Below, piece after piece: positions 1-5,482 of a DNA stretch of 5,794 nucleotides. Under the pieces are notes generated by a model. The model did no database searches. It was not told where the DNA came from and worked only from the letters and a program-made list of their open reading frames with translations. The position numbers were made by a program, and so were the translations under genes. The DNA is from Alphaproteobacteria bacterium (GTDB lineage Bacteria > Pseudomonadota > Alphaproteobacteria > UBA7887), in the NCBI GenBank assembly GCA_028289725.1, contig JANQOH010000249.1:1-5794 (forward strand), given 5' to 3'. Position 1 is the stretch's first letter, and each line of letters starts with the position of its first letter.

Positions 1-52
1 CGGAACGCCTTGTCCGGTTGCGGCTGGTTGCAAGGCCGGAGAAGGCGTTCCG
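1..52. repeat. Long inverted repeat (hairpin) inside the SPOR gene
   Basis: Bases 1-11 (CGGAACGCCTT) pair perfectly with 42-52 (AAGGCGTTCCG). After one G/G mismatch (12/41), bases 13-17 (TCCGG) pair with 36-40 (CCGGA). After a two-base bulge (34-35), bases 18-21 (TTGC) pair with 30-33 (GCAA), closing an 8-base loop. That is 20 Watson-Crick pairs in 52 bases, and the repeat may extend past the left edge of the window. No T-run follows on either visible side, so it is not a classical terminator. It lies in the open frame of the SPOR gene, in the linker before the domain. Confidence 0.8.
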
Positions 53-310
53 CCACAACCGCGCTTTATGGTCCACCTCGCGTCCTATCGGACGGCGGAG
101 GAAGCTGACGGCGGCTGGGGCCGGCTCTTGCGCGAATATGGCGACCTTGTTGACGGCTACGATCTCGCGATCAGCCGGGTCGAGGTTCCGAACAAGGGGA
201 CGTTCTATCGCGTCCACGCACGTGGGCTGCCGGACATGCAAACGGCGGAAGTGTTGTGCGACCAGTTCACCAAGCGCGGCGCCTATTGCCGACCGCAACA
301 GGTGAACTGA
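2..310 (+). CDS. SPOR-domain protein, C-terminal part (5' end outside window)
   Basis: The reading frame is open from base 2 and ends at TGA 308-310, so about 102 residues of a longer protein are visible. The last 80 residues fit a SPOR domain: an opening beta strand (MVHLASYRT), a helix with the W..L pattern, then the typical KGTFYRVHARGL strand, a helix with AEVLCDQF, and a closing strand GAYCRPQ. SPOR domains bind glycan strands of peptidoglycan stripped of stem peptides, usually at the septum, and in alphaproteobacteria often sit at the C-terminus of lytic enzymes, carboxypeptidases or TPR proteins. Before the domain there is a Gly/Pro-rich linker (VPPQPRF). That linker argues that the frame continues upstream and that ATG at 68 is not the true start, since a bare 80-residue SPOR domain with no anchor would be unusual. 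The linker codes across a strong inverted repeat and holds two cysteines. The N-terminal domain, and so the specific function, cannot be told from here. Confidence 0.85.
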   Translation, partial: GTPCPVAAGCKAGEGVPPQPRFMVHLASYRTAEEADGGWGRLLREYGDLVDGYDLAISRVEVPNKGTFYRVHARGLPDMQTAEVLCDQFTKRGAYCRPQQVN

Positions 311-316
311 TATAGG

Positions 317-670
317 CTAGTCCTTGCAGGCGTAAACCTGCGACAGGCTATAGACGATCCGCGTTTCCGACCGCGTTAGCGCGCAGACTACGAGACAATC
401 ACCGCTCGTTGCGTCGGTTGCCAGCAAGTTCCAACTGCCGTCATTGGCGATGGCGTCGTCGTCAAAACAACCCGATTCGCCCTTTTTCAGGGTCATGCCG
501 GGGCCGTTGCAGACCGCATCGCCTTGTGTGGCGTAGAACGCAATACCGGGGTGCACCCACGGCACTTCGAAATCGTTGCGTACGCAGACGGAGTCAGCGG
601 CAAGCGCCTGACCGGCAATGGCCGCAATGACTGAACCCAATAGGACCGATCGTAGGGTCGCCAAACTCAC
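317..670 (-). CDS. Small exported six-cysteine protein, unknown function
   Basis: This 117-residue protein has a clear Sec signal peptide: a hydrophobic stretch at about residues 6-22 ending in GQALA-A, with cleavage expected near residues 24-25. The mature part of about 92 residues has six cysteines, in VCVRN, AVCNG, SGCFD, GDCLVVC and YACKD, an even number that fits three disulfides in the periplasm or outside the cell. I do not recognise the family and see no catalytic motif. The start is GTG at 670-668, whose GTGA overlaps the acs stop codon by 4 bases. The nearby ATG at 678-676 is in the acs frame and cannot serve. No good ribosome binding site is visible inside the end of acs, so translation probably depends on re-initiation after acs. 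It ends 6 bases from the convergent SPOR gene. Signal peptide, cysteine pattern and tight packing make it a credible gene; its role is unknown. Confidence 0.75.
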   Translation of the reverse strand: MSLATLRSVLLGSVIAAIAGQALAADSVCVRNDFEVPWVHPGIAFYATQGDAVCNGPGMTLKKGESGCFDDDAIANDGSWNLLATDATSGDCLVVCALTRSETRIVYSLSQVYACKD

Positions 671-2607
671 CGGTTCATCCGATTTTCGACCAGATCGTCG
701 ACCACCGCCGGTTCGGCGAGCGTTGAAGTGTCGCCAAGCGCATCATGCTCGTTGGCGGCGATTTTGCGCAGAATCCGGCGCATAATCTTACCGGAGCGCG
801 TTTTCGGTAAACCAGGCGCCCATTGGATCAGGTCGGGGCTCGCGATCGGGCCGATCTCCTTGCGCACCCATTGCACGAGCTCTTTGCGGAGCCCGTCGTC
901 CGGTTCTTTGCCGGCGTTCAAGGTGACATAGGCGTAGATGCCTTGCCCCTTAATGTCGTGCGGGTAGCCGACCACGGCGGCTTCCGCCACATCGTGATGG
1001 GCCACCAGGGCGCTTTCGACTTCCGCGGTGCCCATGCGGTGCCCGGACACGTTGATCACGTCGTCGACGCGGCCGGTGATCCAGAAATACCCATCTTCAT
1101 CGCGCCGGCAGCCATCGCCCGTGAAGTACATATTGTCGAAGGTGGCGAAGTAGGTGTCCATGAATCGCTGATGATCGCCATAGACCGTGCGCATCTGGCC
1201 CGGCCACGAGTCAACCATGCACAAATTGCCGGTGTATTCGCCTTCTTTGATGGTGCCTTCGTGATCGACCAATACCGGCTGCACGCCGAAGAACGGGCGA
1301 GTGGCGGACCCTGGTTTGAGGGGCGTCGCGCCGGGCAAGGGCGTGATCAAAATGCCGCCGGTTTCGGTCTGCCACCAAGTGTCCACGATCGGGCAACGGC
1401 CATCGCCCACTACATTGTAATACCAGAGCCATGCTTCCGGATTGATCGGTTCGCCGACCGAGCCCAGAACGCGCAGCGACTTCCGGCTGGTCGCTTTCAC
1501 CGGCGCTTCGCCCTCGCGCATCAGCGCGCGCAGGGCGGTCGGCGCGGTGTAGAAGATCGACACATTGTGCTTGTCGCACACCTGCCAGAACCGCGACGAG
1601 TCGGGGTAATTCGGCACGCCCTCGAACATCAGGCTGGTCGCGCCATTCGCCAGCGGTCCGTAAACGATGTAGCTGTGGCCCGTTACCCAGCCGACATCGG
1701 CCGTGCACCAGTAAATGTCATTCTCGTGATAATCGAAGACATACTCGTGCGTCATCGACGCATAGACCAAATAGCCGCCCGTGGTGTGCAAGACGCCTTT
1801 CGGTTTGCCGGTCGAACCGGAGGTGTACAGGATGAACATCGGGTCTTCTGCGTTCATCACCTCGGGCTCGCATTCGTCCGATGCCTCGGCGGCGGCCTCG
1901 TGCCACCAAATGTCGCGCCCGTCGGTCCAGCCGACATCGCCGCCGGTTCGCCGGATAACCAGCACATGATCGACGCTCGGGCAGCGTTCCAGCGCTTTGT
2001 CGGTGTTCGCTTTGAGCGGGATTTTACGGCCGCCGCGCACGCCTTCATCAGCCGTGATCACGAAGTTGGAGTCGCAATCATGGATACGGTCGGCGAGCGA
2101 ATCCGGCGAAAAGCCGCCGAAAACGACTGAGTGAACAGCGCCGATGCGCGTGCAGGCCAGCATGGCATAGGCGGCTTCCGGCACCATCGGCATGTAGATG
2201 GTCACGCGGTCGCCCTTCTTGACGCCGTTTGCCCGCATCACATTCGCCATGCGGCAGACTTCGGCTTTCAATTCGGCGTAAGTGATCTTTTTGTCGTCGG
2301 TGGGCTCGTCACCCTCCCAAATGATCGCCACCCGATCCGGGGTCTTGGCGGCATGCCGGTCGACACAATTGGCTGAAACATTGAGCGACCCATCCTCGAA
2401 CCATTTGATCGAGACATTGCCGCGCGCGAAGGAGGTGTTCTTGACCTTGCTGAATGGCTTGATCCAGTCCACGCGCTTGGCGTGCTCGCCCCAAAACGTG
2501 TCCGGGTCGTCGATCGACTGCTGGTACATGCGCTGATATTCGGCCTCGTCGATCAGCGCGGCTTTGGCCACGGCCGCGGGTACCGGAAAAACCGACTGTT
2601 CGGACAT
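667..2607 (-). CDS. acs: Acetyl-CoA synthetase (AMP-forming)
   Basis: It activates acetate to acetyl-CoA through acetyl-AMP in the cytoplasm, feeding acetate into the TCA and glyoxylate cycles. From ATG 2607-2605 it is 646 residues, normal for Acs (about 650). An N-terminal ACS domain (TFWGEHAKRVDWIKPF) leads into the adenylate-forming core. Visible motifs are the ATP loop YTSGSTGKPKG (residues 261-271), DTWWQTETGG (409-418, with W412 at the place of the acetate-pocket Trp), YFTGDG and ITGRVDDVINVSGHR at the hinge to the C-terminal lid, and PKTRSGKIMRR with K607 at the place of the catalytic lysine controlled by acetylation in Salmonella Acs (K609). An in-frame ATG at 2655 would add 16 residues unlike the family. 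The chosen start has an AAGGGGAG ribosome site at 2621-2614, six bases away. No actP or yjcH acetate-permease genes adjoin it; the downstream gene overlaps its stop by 4 bases. Confidence 0.97.
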   Translation of the reverse strand: MSEQSVFPVPAAVAKAALIDEAEYQRMYQQSIDDPDTFWGEHAKRVDWIKPFSKVKNTSFARGNVSIKWFEDGSLNVSANCVDRHAAKTPDRVAIIWEGDEPTDDKKITYAELKAEVCRMANVMRANGVKKGDRVTIYMPMVPEAAYAMLACTRIGAVHSVVFGGFSPDSLADRIHDCDSNFVITADEGVRGGRKIPLKANTDKALERCPSVDHVLVIRRTGGDVGWTDGRDIWWHEAAAEASDECEPEVMNAEDPMFILYTSGSTGKPKGVLHTTGGYLVYASMTHEYVFDYHENDIYWCTADVGWVTGHSYIVYGPLANGATSLMFEGVPNYPDSSRFWQVCDKHNVSIFYTAPTALRALMREGEAPVKATSRKSLRVLGSVGEPINPEAWLWYYNVVGDGRCPIVDTWWQTETGGILITPLPGATPLKPGSATRPFFGVQPVLVDHEGTIKEGEYTGNLCMVDSWPGQMRTVYGDHQRFMDTYFATFDNMYFTGDGCRRDEDGYFWITGRVDDVINVSGHRMGTAEVESALVAHHDVAEAAVVGYPHDIKGQGIYAYVTLNAGKEPDDGLRKELVQWVRKEIGPIASPDLIQWAPGLPKTRSGKIMRRILRKIAANEHDALGDTSTLAEPAVVDDLVENRMNR

Positions 2608-2613
2608 GATCTG

Positions 2614-2621
2614 CTCCCCTT
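2614..2621 (-). promoter_or_regulatory. Ribosome binding site deciding the acs start
   Basis: On the minus strand the sequence reads AAGGGGAG, then six bases, then ATG at 2607-2605. It supports MSEQSVFPVP as the N-terminus instead of the longer version starting at 2655. Confidence 0.7.
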
Positions 2622-2630
2622 CCTCGGAAA

Positions 2631-2650
2631 CCTTGGCGTGTCGCCCAAGG
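2631..2650 (-). other. Hairpin in the acs leader
   Basis: CCTTGGCG at 2631-2638 pairs with CGCCCAAGG at 2642-2650 around a 3-base loop, with one bulged base (2644): eight pairs, mostly G-C. On the minus strand it lies just upstream of the acs ribosome site, within the 102-base gap after the Rieske gene. It is followed only by TTTCC, not a real T-run. It could be a weak terminator, a leader structure or an operator-like site; the sequence does not settle which. Confidence 0.4.
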
Positions 2651-2709
2651 CCCAAAATCCGCCATGCACCGCACCCTCTAACATACCCGGGCGCCGTTAC
2701 AGTTTGATT

Positions 2710-3096
2710 TTAATCAGGCCGGGGCGTCAAACGCCACTCGCCGCGTTCGGCGAGGCGAACTTCGTACTCATCAAGCCAAAGCGTGCCATCTTCGATCGCG
2801 ATGGGCACGGCCGTAAGCGACTGGCCGCGGCACGGCCCGAACAGGCACTTGCCGGTCTCCGGATCGAACCGGGCGCCATGGTTCGAGCATTGGATAAAGC
2901 GCTTGTCCAGCGTGAAGAACTTGCCCGGTACGAAATCGAGCGAGATGTTCCAATGCGGGCAGTCGTTGAGATAGCCGAAAACGTCGCCGCCCTTGCGAAC
3001 AACGAAAATGTTGGGCACGTCGTCGCCTGGTGTCTCGAAGGCCAGGGCGTCACCGTTCCGAATGTCGTCCAATTCGCACAGTCGGCGTCGTGCCAT
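2710..3096 (-). CDS. Small Rieske [2Fe-2S] protein (ferredoxin-like)
   Basis: This 128-residue soluble protein is a single Rieske domain. The cluster ligands are visible as C46-P-H48 (NDCPHWN) and C70-S-N-H73 (IQCSNHGARF). They are followed by a second-box tail with two more cysteines, C84 and C89 (GKCLFGPCRG), and by the closing IEDGTLWLDEYEV strands. There is no signal peptide or membrane segment, so it should be cytoplasmic. Such stand-alone domains carry electrons to oxygenases or reductases, or are small subunits of larger enzymes; no oxygenase or reductase partner lies in the window, so its partner is unknown. The 21 residues between the two ligand boxes exceed the usual 15-17 of ring-hydroxylating dioxygenases, which points to a ferredoxin-like or hypothetical Rieske group. 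It starts 16 bases after the EVE gene stop, with GAAGAG as a modest ribosome site, so the two are probably cotranscribed. Confidence 0.88.
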   Translation of the reverse strand: MARRRLCELDDIRNGDALAFETPGDDVPNIFVVRKGGDVFGYLNDCPHWNISLDFVPGKFFTLDKRFIQCSNHGARFDPETGKCLFGPCRGQSLTAVPIAIEDGTLWLDEYEVRLAERGEWRLTPRPD

Positions 3097-3112
3097 GGTC
3101 GTCTCTTCGGAA

Positions 3113-3526
3113 TCAGGCCTTAACGCCCGCCATCTTGCTGAGAATCTTCCAGTGCGCGTCGCTCACCGGCAGCACCGATAGACGCGTGTGGCGGACCAGC
3201 GCAAGGTCCGCGAGCTTGGGTTCGGCCTTAATTTCGGCGAGCGTTACCGGGTTCTGCACCGGCTCAATCGGCTTCACATCAACCATCCCGAACCGGCCGC
3301 TTTTATCGGTGTGATCTGGATAGTATTCCTTGATCACCTCCATCACGCCGACAATCGCCTTCTCGGAGACCGAGTGATAGAAAAACACCCGGTCGCCGTT
3401 TTTCATCGCTTTCATATTGTTCGACGCCTGGTGATTGCGCACGCCGTCCCAGTAGGTCTCTTTGTCGCGCACCAAGTCGTCCCAGGAATAGCTGCCGGGC
3501 TCCGACTTCATCAACCAATAGGCCAT
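3113..3526 (-). CDS. EVE domain-containing protein (THYN1-like)
   Basis: The 137-residue protein is a single EVE domain, a PUA/YTH-like fold. Family signatures run along its length: YWLMKSEP at residues 3-10, YSWDDL, WDGVRNHQASNNMKAM at about 26-41, GDRVFFYHSVSEKAIVGV, the YPDHTD and GRFGMVDV stretch, PVTLAEIK, and DLALVRHTRLSVLPV near the end. EVE domains are thought to bind modified bases in nucleic acid; eukaryotic THYN1 is the best-known relative, and the role of the stand-alone bacterial form is poorly defined. Length is normal for the stand-alone form. The start is firm: GGAGGAG at 3538-3532 sits five bases before ATG 3526-3524. It is the first gene of the minus-strand run and is divergent from dapE across a 156-base gap. 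Only a poor match to a housekeeping promoter is visible in that gap. Confidence 0.92.
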   Translation of the reverse strand: MAYWLMKSEPGSYSWDDLVRDKETYWDGVRNHQASNNMKAMKNGDRVFFYHSVSEKAIVGVMEVIKEYYPDHTDKSGRFGMVDVKPIEPVQNPVTLAEIKAEPKLADLALVRHTRLSVLPVSDAHWKILSKMAGVKA

Positions 3527-3531
3527 GAGGG

Positions 3532-3538
3532 CTCCTCC
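3532..3538 (-). promoter_or_regulatory. Strong ribosome binding site of the EVE gene
   Basis: GGAGGAG on the minus strand, five bases before the ATG at 3526-3524, is the best Shine-Dalgarno sequence in the window. An 8-base palindrome ATCCGGAT (3539-3546) abuts it on the upstream side; its significance is unknown. Confidence 0.75.
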
Positions 3539-3682
3539 ATCCGGATCGCGCGTTGGCGCACAGGTATTAGTGAATCATGCCAGCTTTGAAAAGATCGACG
3601 CCCGAAATGTGCAGATCGGGGCTCGCCATCGGCGCGGCATCGCATTATGACCATTTCAGCCCGCGACATATCGAGCCGTTCC

Positions 3683-4846
3683 ATGTCCAAACCACTCGAT
3701 CCGATTGATCTAGCCAGCGCGCTGATCCGCTGCCCGAGCGTGACGCCGCGCGACGAGGGTGCGCTCGATGTATTGGCCGGCGCGCTCGAGCCGCTCGGAT
3801 TCACCTGCCACAAGCTCCGTTTCGAAACCTCCGGCACGGACCCGGTCGATAATCTCTACGCGCGCTTCGGCAACGGCACACCAAATTTTTGCTATGCCGG
3901 CCACACCGATGTGGTGCCGGTGGGTGACGCGGCGGACTGGCAGGGCGACCCGTTTGCCGGCGACGTGATCGACGGCGTGCTGCACGGACGCGGCGCCGCC
4001 GACATGAAGGGCGGCATCGCCGCCTTCGTTGCCGCAGCGGCAAGTTTTCTCGCCGCTCAGGAGCCCGAATTCGATGGTTCGATCAGCCTGCTGATTACCG
4101 GCGACGAGGAAGGCCCGGCGATCAACGGCACGCGCAAGGTCCTGGACTGGATGAAGCAGCAGGGCGAGACCATCGACGTGTGCCTGGTCGGTGAGCCAAC
4201 CAATCCGACCGCGCTCGGCGACATGGTCAAGATCGGCCGGCGCGGTAGCATGTCGTGCGTGCTAACGGTTGAGGGCACGCAAGGGCACGTCGCCTATCCA
4301 CATTTGGCCGACAATCCGGTGACACGACTGGTGCGTATGCTGGCCGCAGTCGTGGATCATCGGCTGGATCAAGGCACGGAACATTTCCAACCCACCAATC
4401 TGGAAGTGTCGAGCATCGATGTCGGCAATCCGGCGAGCAACGTCATTCCGGCAAAGGCCACGGCCCGGTTCAACATTCGCTTTAACGATACGCACACGAG
4501 TGAAGGACTGCTGGCTTGGCTGCGTGAAACCTTCGAGGCCGCGGCGGGCGAGGGCGCACATTGGTCGCTTGACCCGCATGTGACAGGCGAGGCGTTCCTG
4601 ACGCCGCCGGGTGCGCTCAGCGATTTGATCGCGGGCGCGGTGGAAACGGTCACCGGTCGGCGCCCGGAACTCAGCACCACGGGCGGAACCTCCGATGCAC
4701 GCTTCATCAAGGATGTTTGCCCGGTGGCGGAGTTCGGCTTGGTCGGCCAAACCATGCACAAGACGGATGAGCGCGTCGCGGTCGCGGACATTGAAAATTT
4801 GCGCGACATATACCGCCTGGTCCTCGACCGCTATTTTGATGCATAG
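3683..4846 (+). CDS. dapE: Succinyl-diaminopimelate desuccinylase
   Basis: This M20-family zinc hydrolase splits N-succinyl-LL-diaminopimelate into succinate and LL-diaminopimelate, in the succinylase route to lysine and peptidoglycan cross-links, in the cytoplasm. From ATG 3683 it has 387 residues, close to the usual 375-385. The metal and catalytic residues are present: H74 and D76 in AGHTDVVPVGD, D107 in ADMKGG, E142 and E143 in TGDEEGP, E171 in GEPTN and H359 in GQTMHKTDE. The dimerisation domain between the halves carries GRRGSMSC and GTQGHVAYPHLADNP. TTGGTSDARF near the C-terminus is typical of DapE and argues against ArgE or other M20 members. An in-frame ATG at 3647 would add 12 residues; neither start has a good ribosome site, and 3683 is preferred because DapE proteins usually begin shortly before the ALIRCPSVTP stretch. 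dapD is not next to it. A membrane-protein gene follows 33 bases downstream. Confidence 0.96.
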   Translation: MSKPLDPIDLASALIRCPSVTPRDEGALDVLAGALEPLGFTCHKLRFETSGTDPVDNLYARFGNGTPNFCYAGHTDVVPVGDAADWQGDPFAGDVIDGVLHGRGAADMKGGIAAFVAAAASFLAAQEPEFDGSISLLITGDEEGPAINGTRKVLDWMKQQGETIDVCLVGEPTNPTALGDMVKIGRRGSMSCVLTVEGTQGHVAYPHLADNPVTRLVRMLAAVVDHRLDQGTEHFQPTNLEVSSIDVGNPASNVIPAKATARFNIRFNDTHTSEGLLAWLRETFEAAAGEGAHWSLDPHVTGEAFLTPPGALSDLIAGAVETVTGRRPELSTTGGTSDARFIKDVCPVAEFGLVGQTMHKTDERVAVADIENLRDIYRLVLDRYFDA

Positions 4847-4879
4847 CAAACCACGACGCAGCCGGTCGAAATTGCGCTG

Positions 4880-5440
4880 ATGGGGTTGGGGCAAGAAATC
4901 GCGTCCTCGGTCTATGGCGCGTGGCGATTGATGCTGCGTGATCCCGACGGCTTGCGTTGGCTAAACATTACAGTGGACGGGTTTTGGCGGTCGTTTATTG
5001 CCGCGATATTGCTGCTGCCCTTTGCCTTGCTCCTGGCGCAAGTCCCGTTTCCCGGTGAGCCCGGCGGCATGCAACGCGAACTACCGATTGTCATTCTGTT
5101 CTATTTCGTCGAGTGGGTGGGCCGCGCCGTGCTTCTACTCGGGCTCTGTGCGATCTTGGATCGAACCGGCCGCTTTGCCGCCGTGGTCATTGCTTGGAAT
5201 TGGGTCGCGATCCCGGAATTCGGATTGTTCGCCGGGGCAACCCTCTTGTCCTTTTTGGCGCCGCCGTTGGCGCCGTTCTTTTTTGTGATCGTCTTGGGCG
5301 CGATATTCTTGATCGATTATTTCGTGACCCGCACCACGCTTGACGTTGGCGCGGGCGCCGGTTTTGGCATCGTCTTGACGGTATTTCTCGCCCAATTACT
5401 TCTCGGCTTCGCCACGATGCCGAATCCGCCACCTGCGTGA
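4880..5440 (+). CDS. Multi-spanning inner-membrane protein, unknown function
   Basis: The 186-residue protein has a short amphipathic N-terminus (about residues 1-33, GAWRLMLRDPDGLRWLNI) and then about five hydrophobic segments: roughly 35-55, 68-93, 99-125, 129-149 and 157-178. It ends in a Pro-rich tail. The short loops are uneven in charge, with R/D residues after the second segment (LDRTGR) and RTT after the fourth. There is no signal peptide cleavage site, lipobox or recognised catalytic motif. I do not recognise the family; a YIP1-like or small-permease fold is possible but not shown. The start has no convincing ribosome site, so ATG 4880 is tentative. It lies 33 bases after dapE on the same strand and is probably cotranscribed with it, though nothing in its sequence ties it to lysine or wall synthesis. 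Consistent high-GC codon use and a coherent membrane pattern make it a real gene. Confidence 0.8.
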   Translation: MGLGQEIASSVYGAWRLMLRDPDGLRWLNITVDGFWRSFIAAILLLPFALLLAQVPFPGEPGGMQRELPIVILFYFVEWVGRAVLLLGLCAILDRTGRFAAVVIAWNWVAIPEFGLFAGATLLSFLAPPLAPFFFVIVLGAIFLIDYFVTRTTLDVGAGAGFGIVLTVFLAQLLLGFATMPNPPPA

Positions 5441-5443
5441 CCA

Positions 5444-5471
5444 AGAGGTGACCGCGCCCAGCGGTACCTCT
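5444..5471 (+). other. Hairpin between the membrane-protein and amidohydrolase genes
   Basis: AGAGGT (5444-5449) pairs with ACCTCT (5466-5471) and ACCGC (5451-5455) with GCGGT (5461-5465), with one bulged G (5450) and a 5-base loop: eleven pairs. It begins four bases after the upstream stop codon, a usual place for a terminator. However, it is followed by AAAGTCGTCTT, not a T-run. It ends 11 bases before the amidohydrolase ATG and sequesters the only Shine-Dalgarno-like sequence there (AAGAGG at 5443-5448). A weak terminator, an mRNA-end stabiliser or a translation control element are all possible. Confidence 0.5.
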
Positions 5472-5482
5472 AAAGTCGTCTT

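Noticed and set aside
18..305. A 95-codon plus-strand frame overlapping the SPOR domain
   Set aside because: Arg/Ser/Thr-rich low-complexity translation in the wrong frame; the frame starting at base 2 encodes a recognisable SPOR domain.
326..341. GCAGG / CCTGC hairpin near the convergent stops
   Set aside because: Only five pairs, inside the coding end of the small exported protein and with no T-run, so not a supported terminator.
823..2130. A 435-codon open frame on the plus strand opposite acs
   Set aside because: It is codon-aligned with acs on the other strand. In that register its stops would need TTA, CTA or TCA codons in acs, which a GC-rich genome avoids. It shows no domain, while acs has every family motif.
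2608..2655. Upstream ATG extending Acs by 16 residues
   Set aside because: It would translate through the leader hairpin and the good ribosome site, and the extra residues do not resemble Acs N-termini.
2482..3123. A 213-codon plus-strand frame across the acs start and the Rieske gene
   Set aside because: It runs antisense through two well-supported genes and the gap between them, with no family signature.
3564..3592. Possible minus-strand promoter for the EVE gene: TTTTCA and TAATAC, 17 bases apart
   Set aside because: Only 4 of 6 and 3 of 6 matches to the sigma-70 consensus; too weak to call without start-site data.
3647..3682. Upstream ATG extending DapE by 12 residues
   Set aside because: The extension (MTISARDISSRS) is unlike the family and has no ribosome site; 3683 gives a usual-length DapE, though that site is also weak.
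3577..3708. A 43-residue plus-strand frame in the EVE/dapE gap
   Set aside because: No ribosome site, no recognisable sequence, and it runs into dapE in another frame; most likely chance.
4262..4894. A 210-codon minus-strand frame opposite dapE
   Set aside because: Antisense shadow of dapE, whose metal ligands and length are all intact; the translation matches no family I know.
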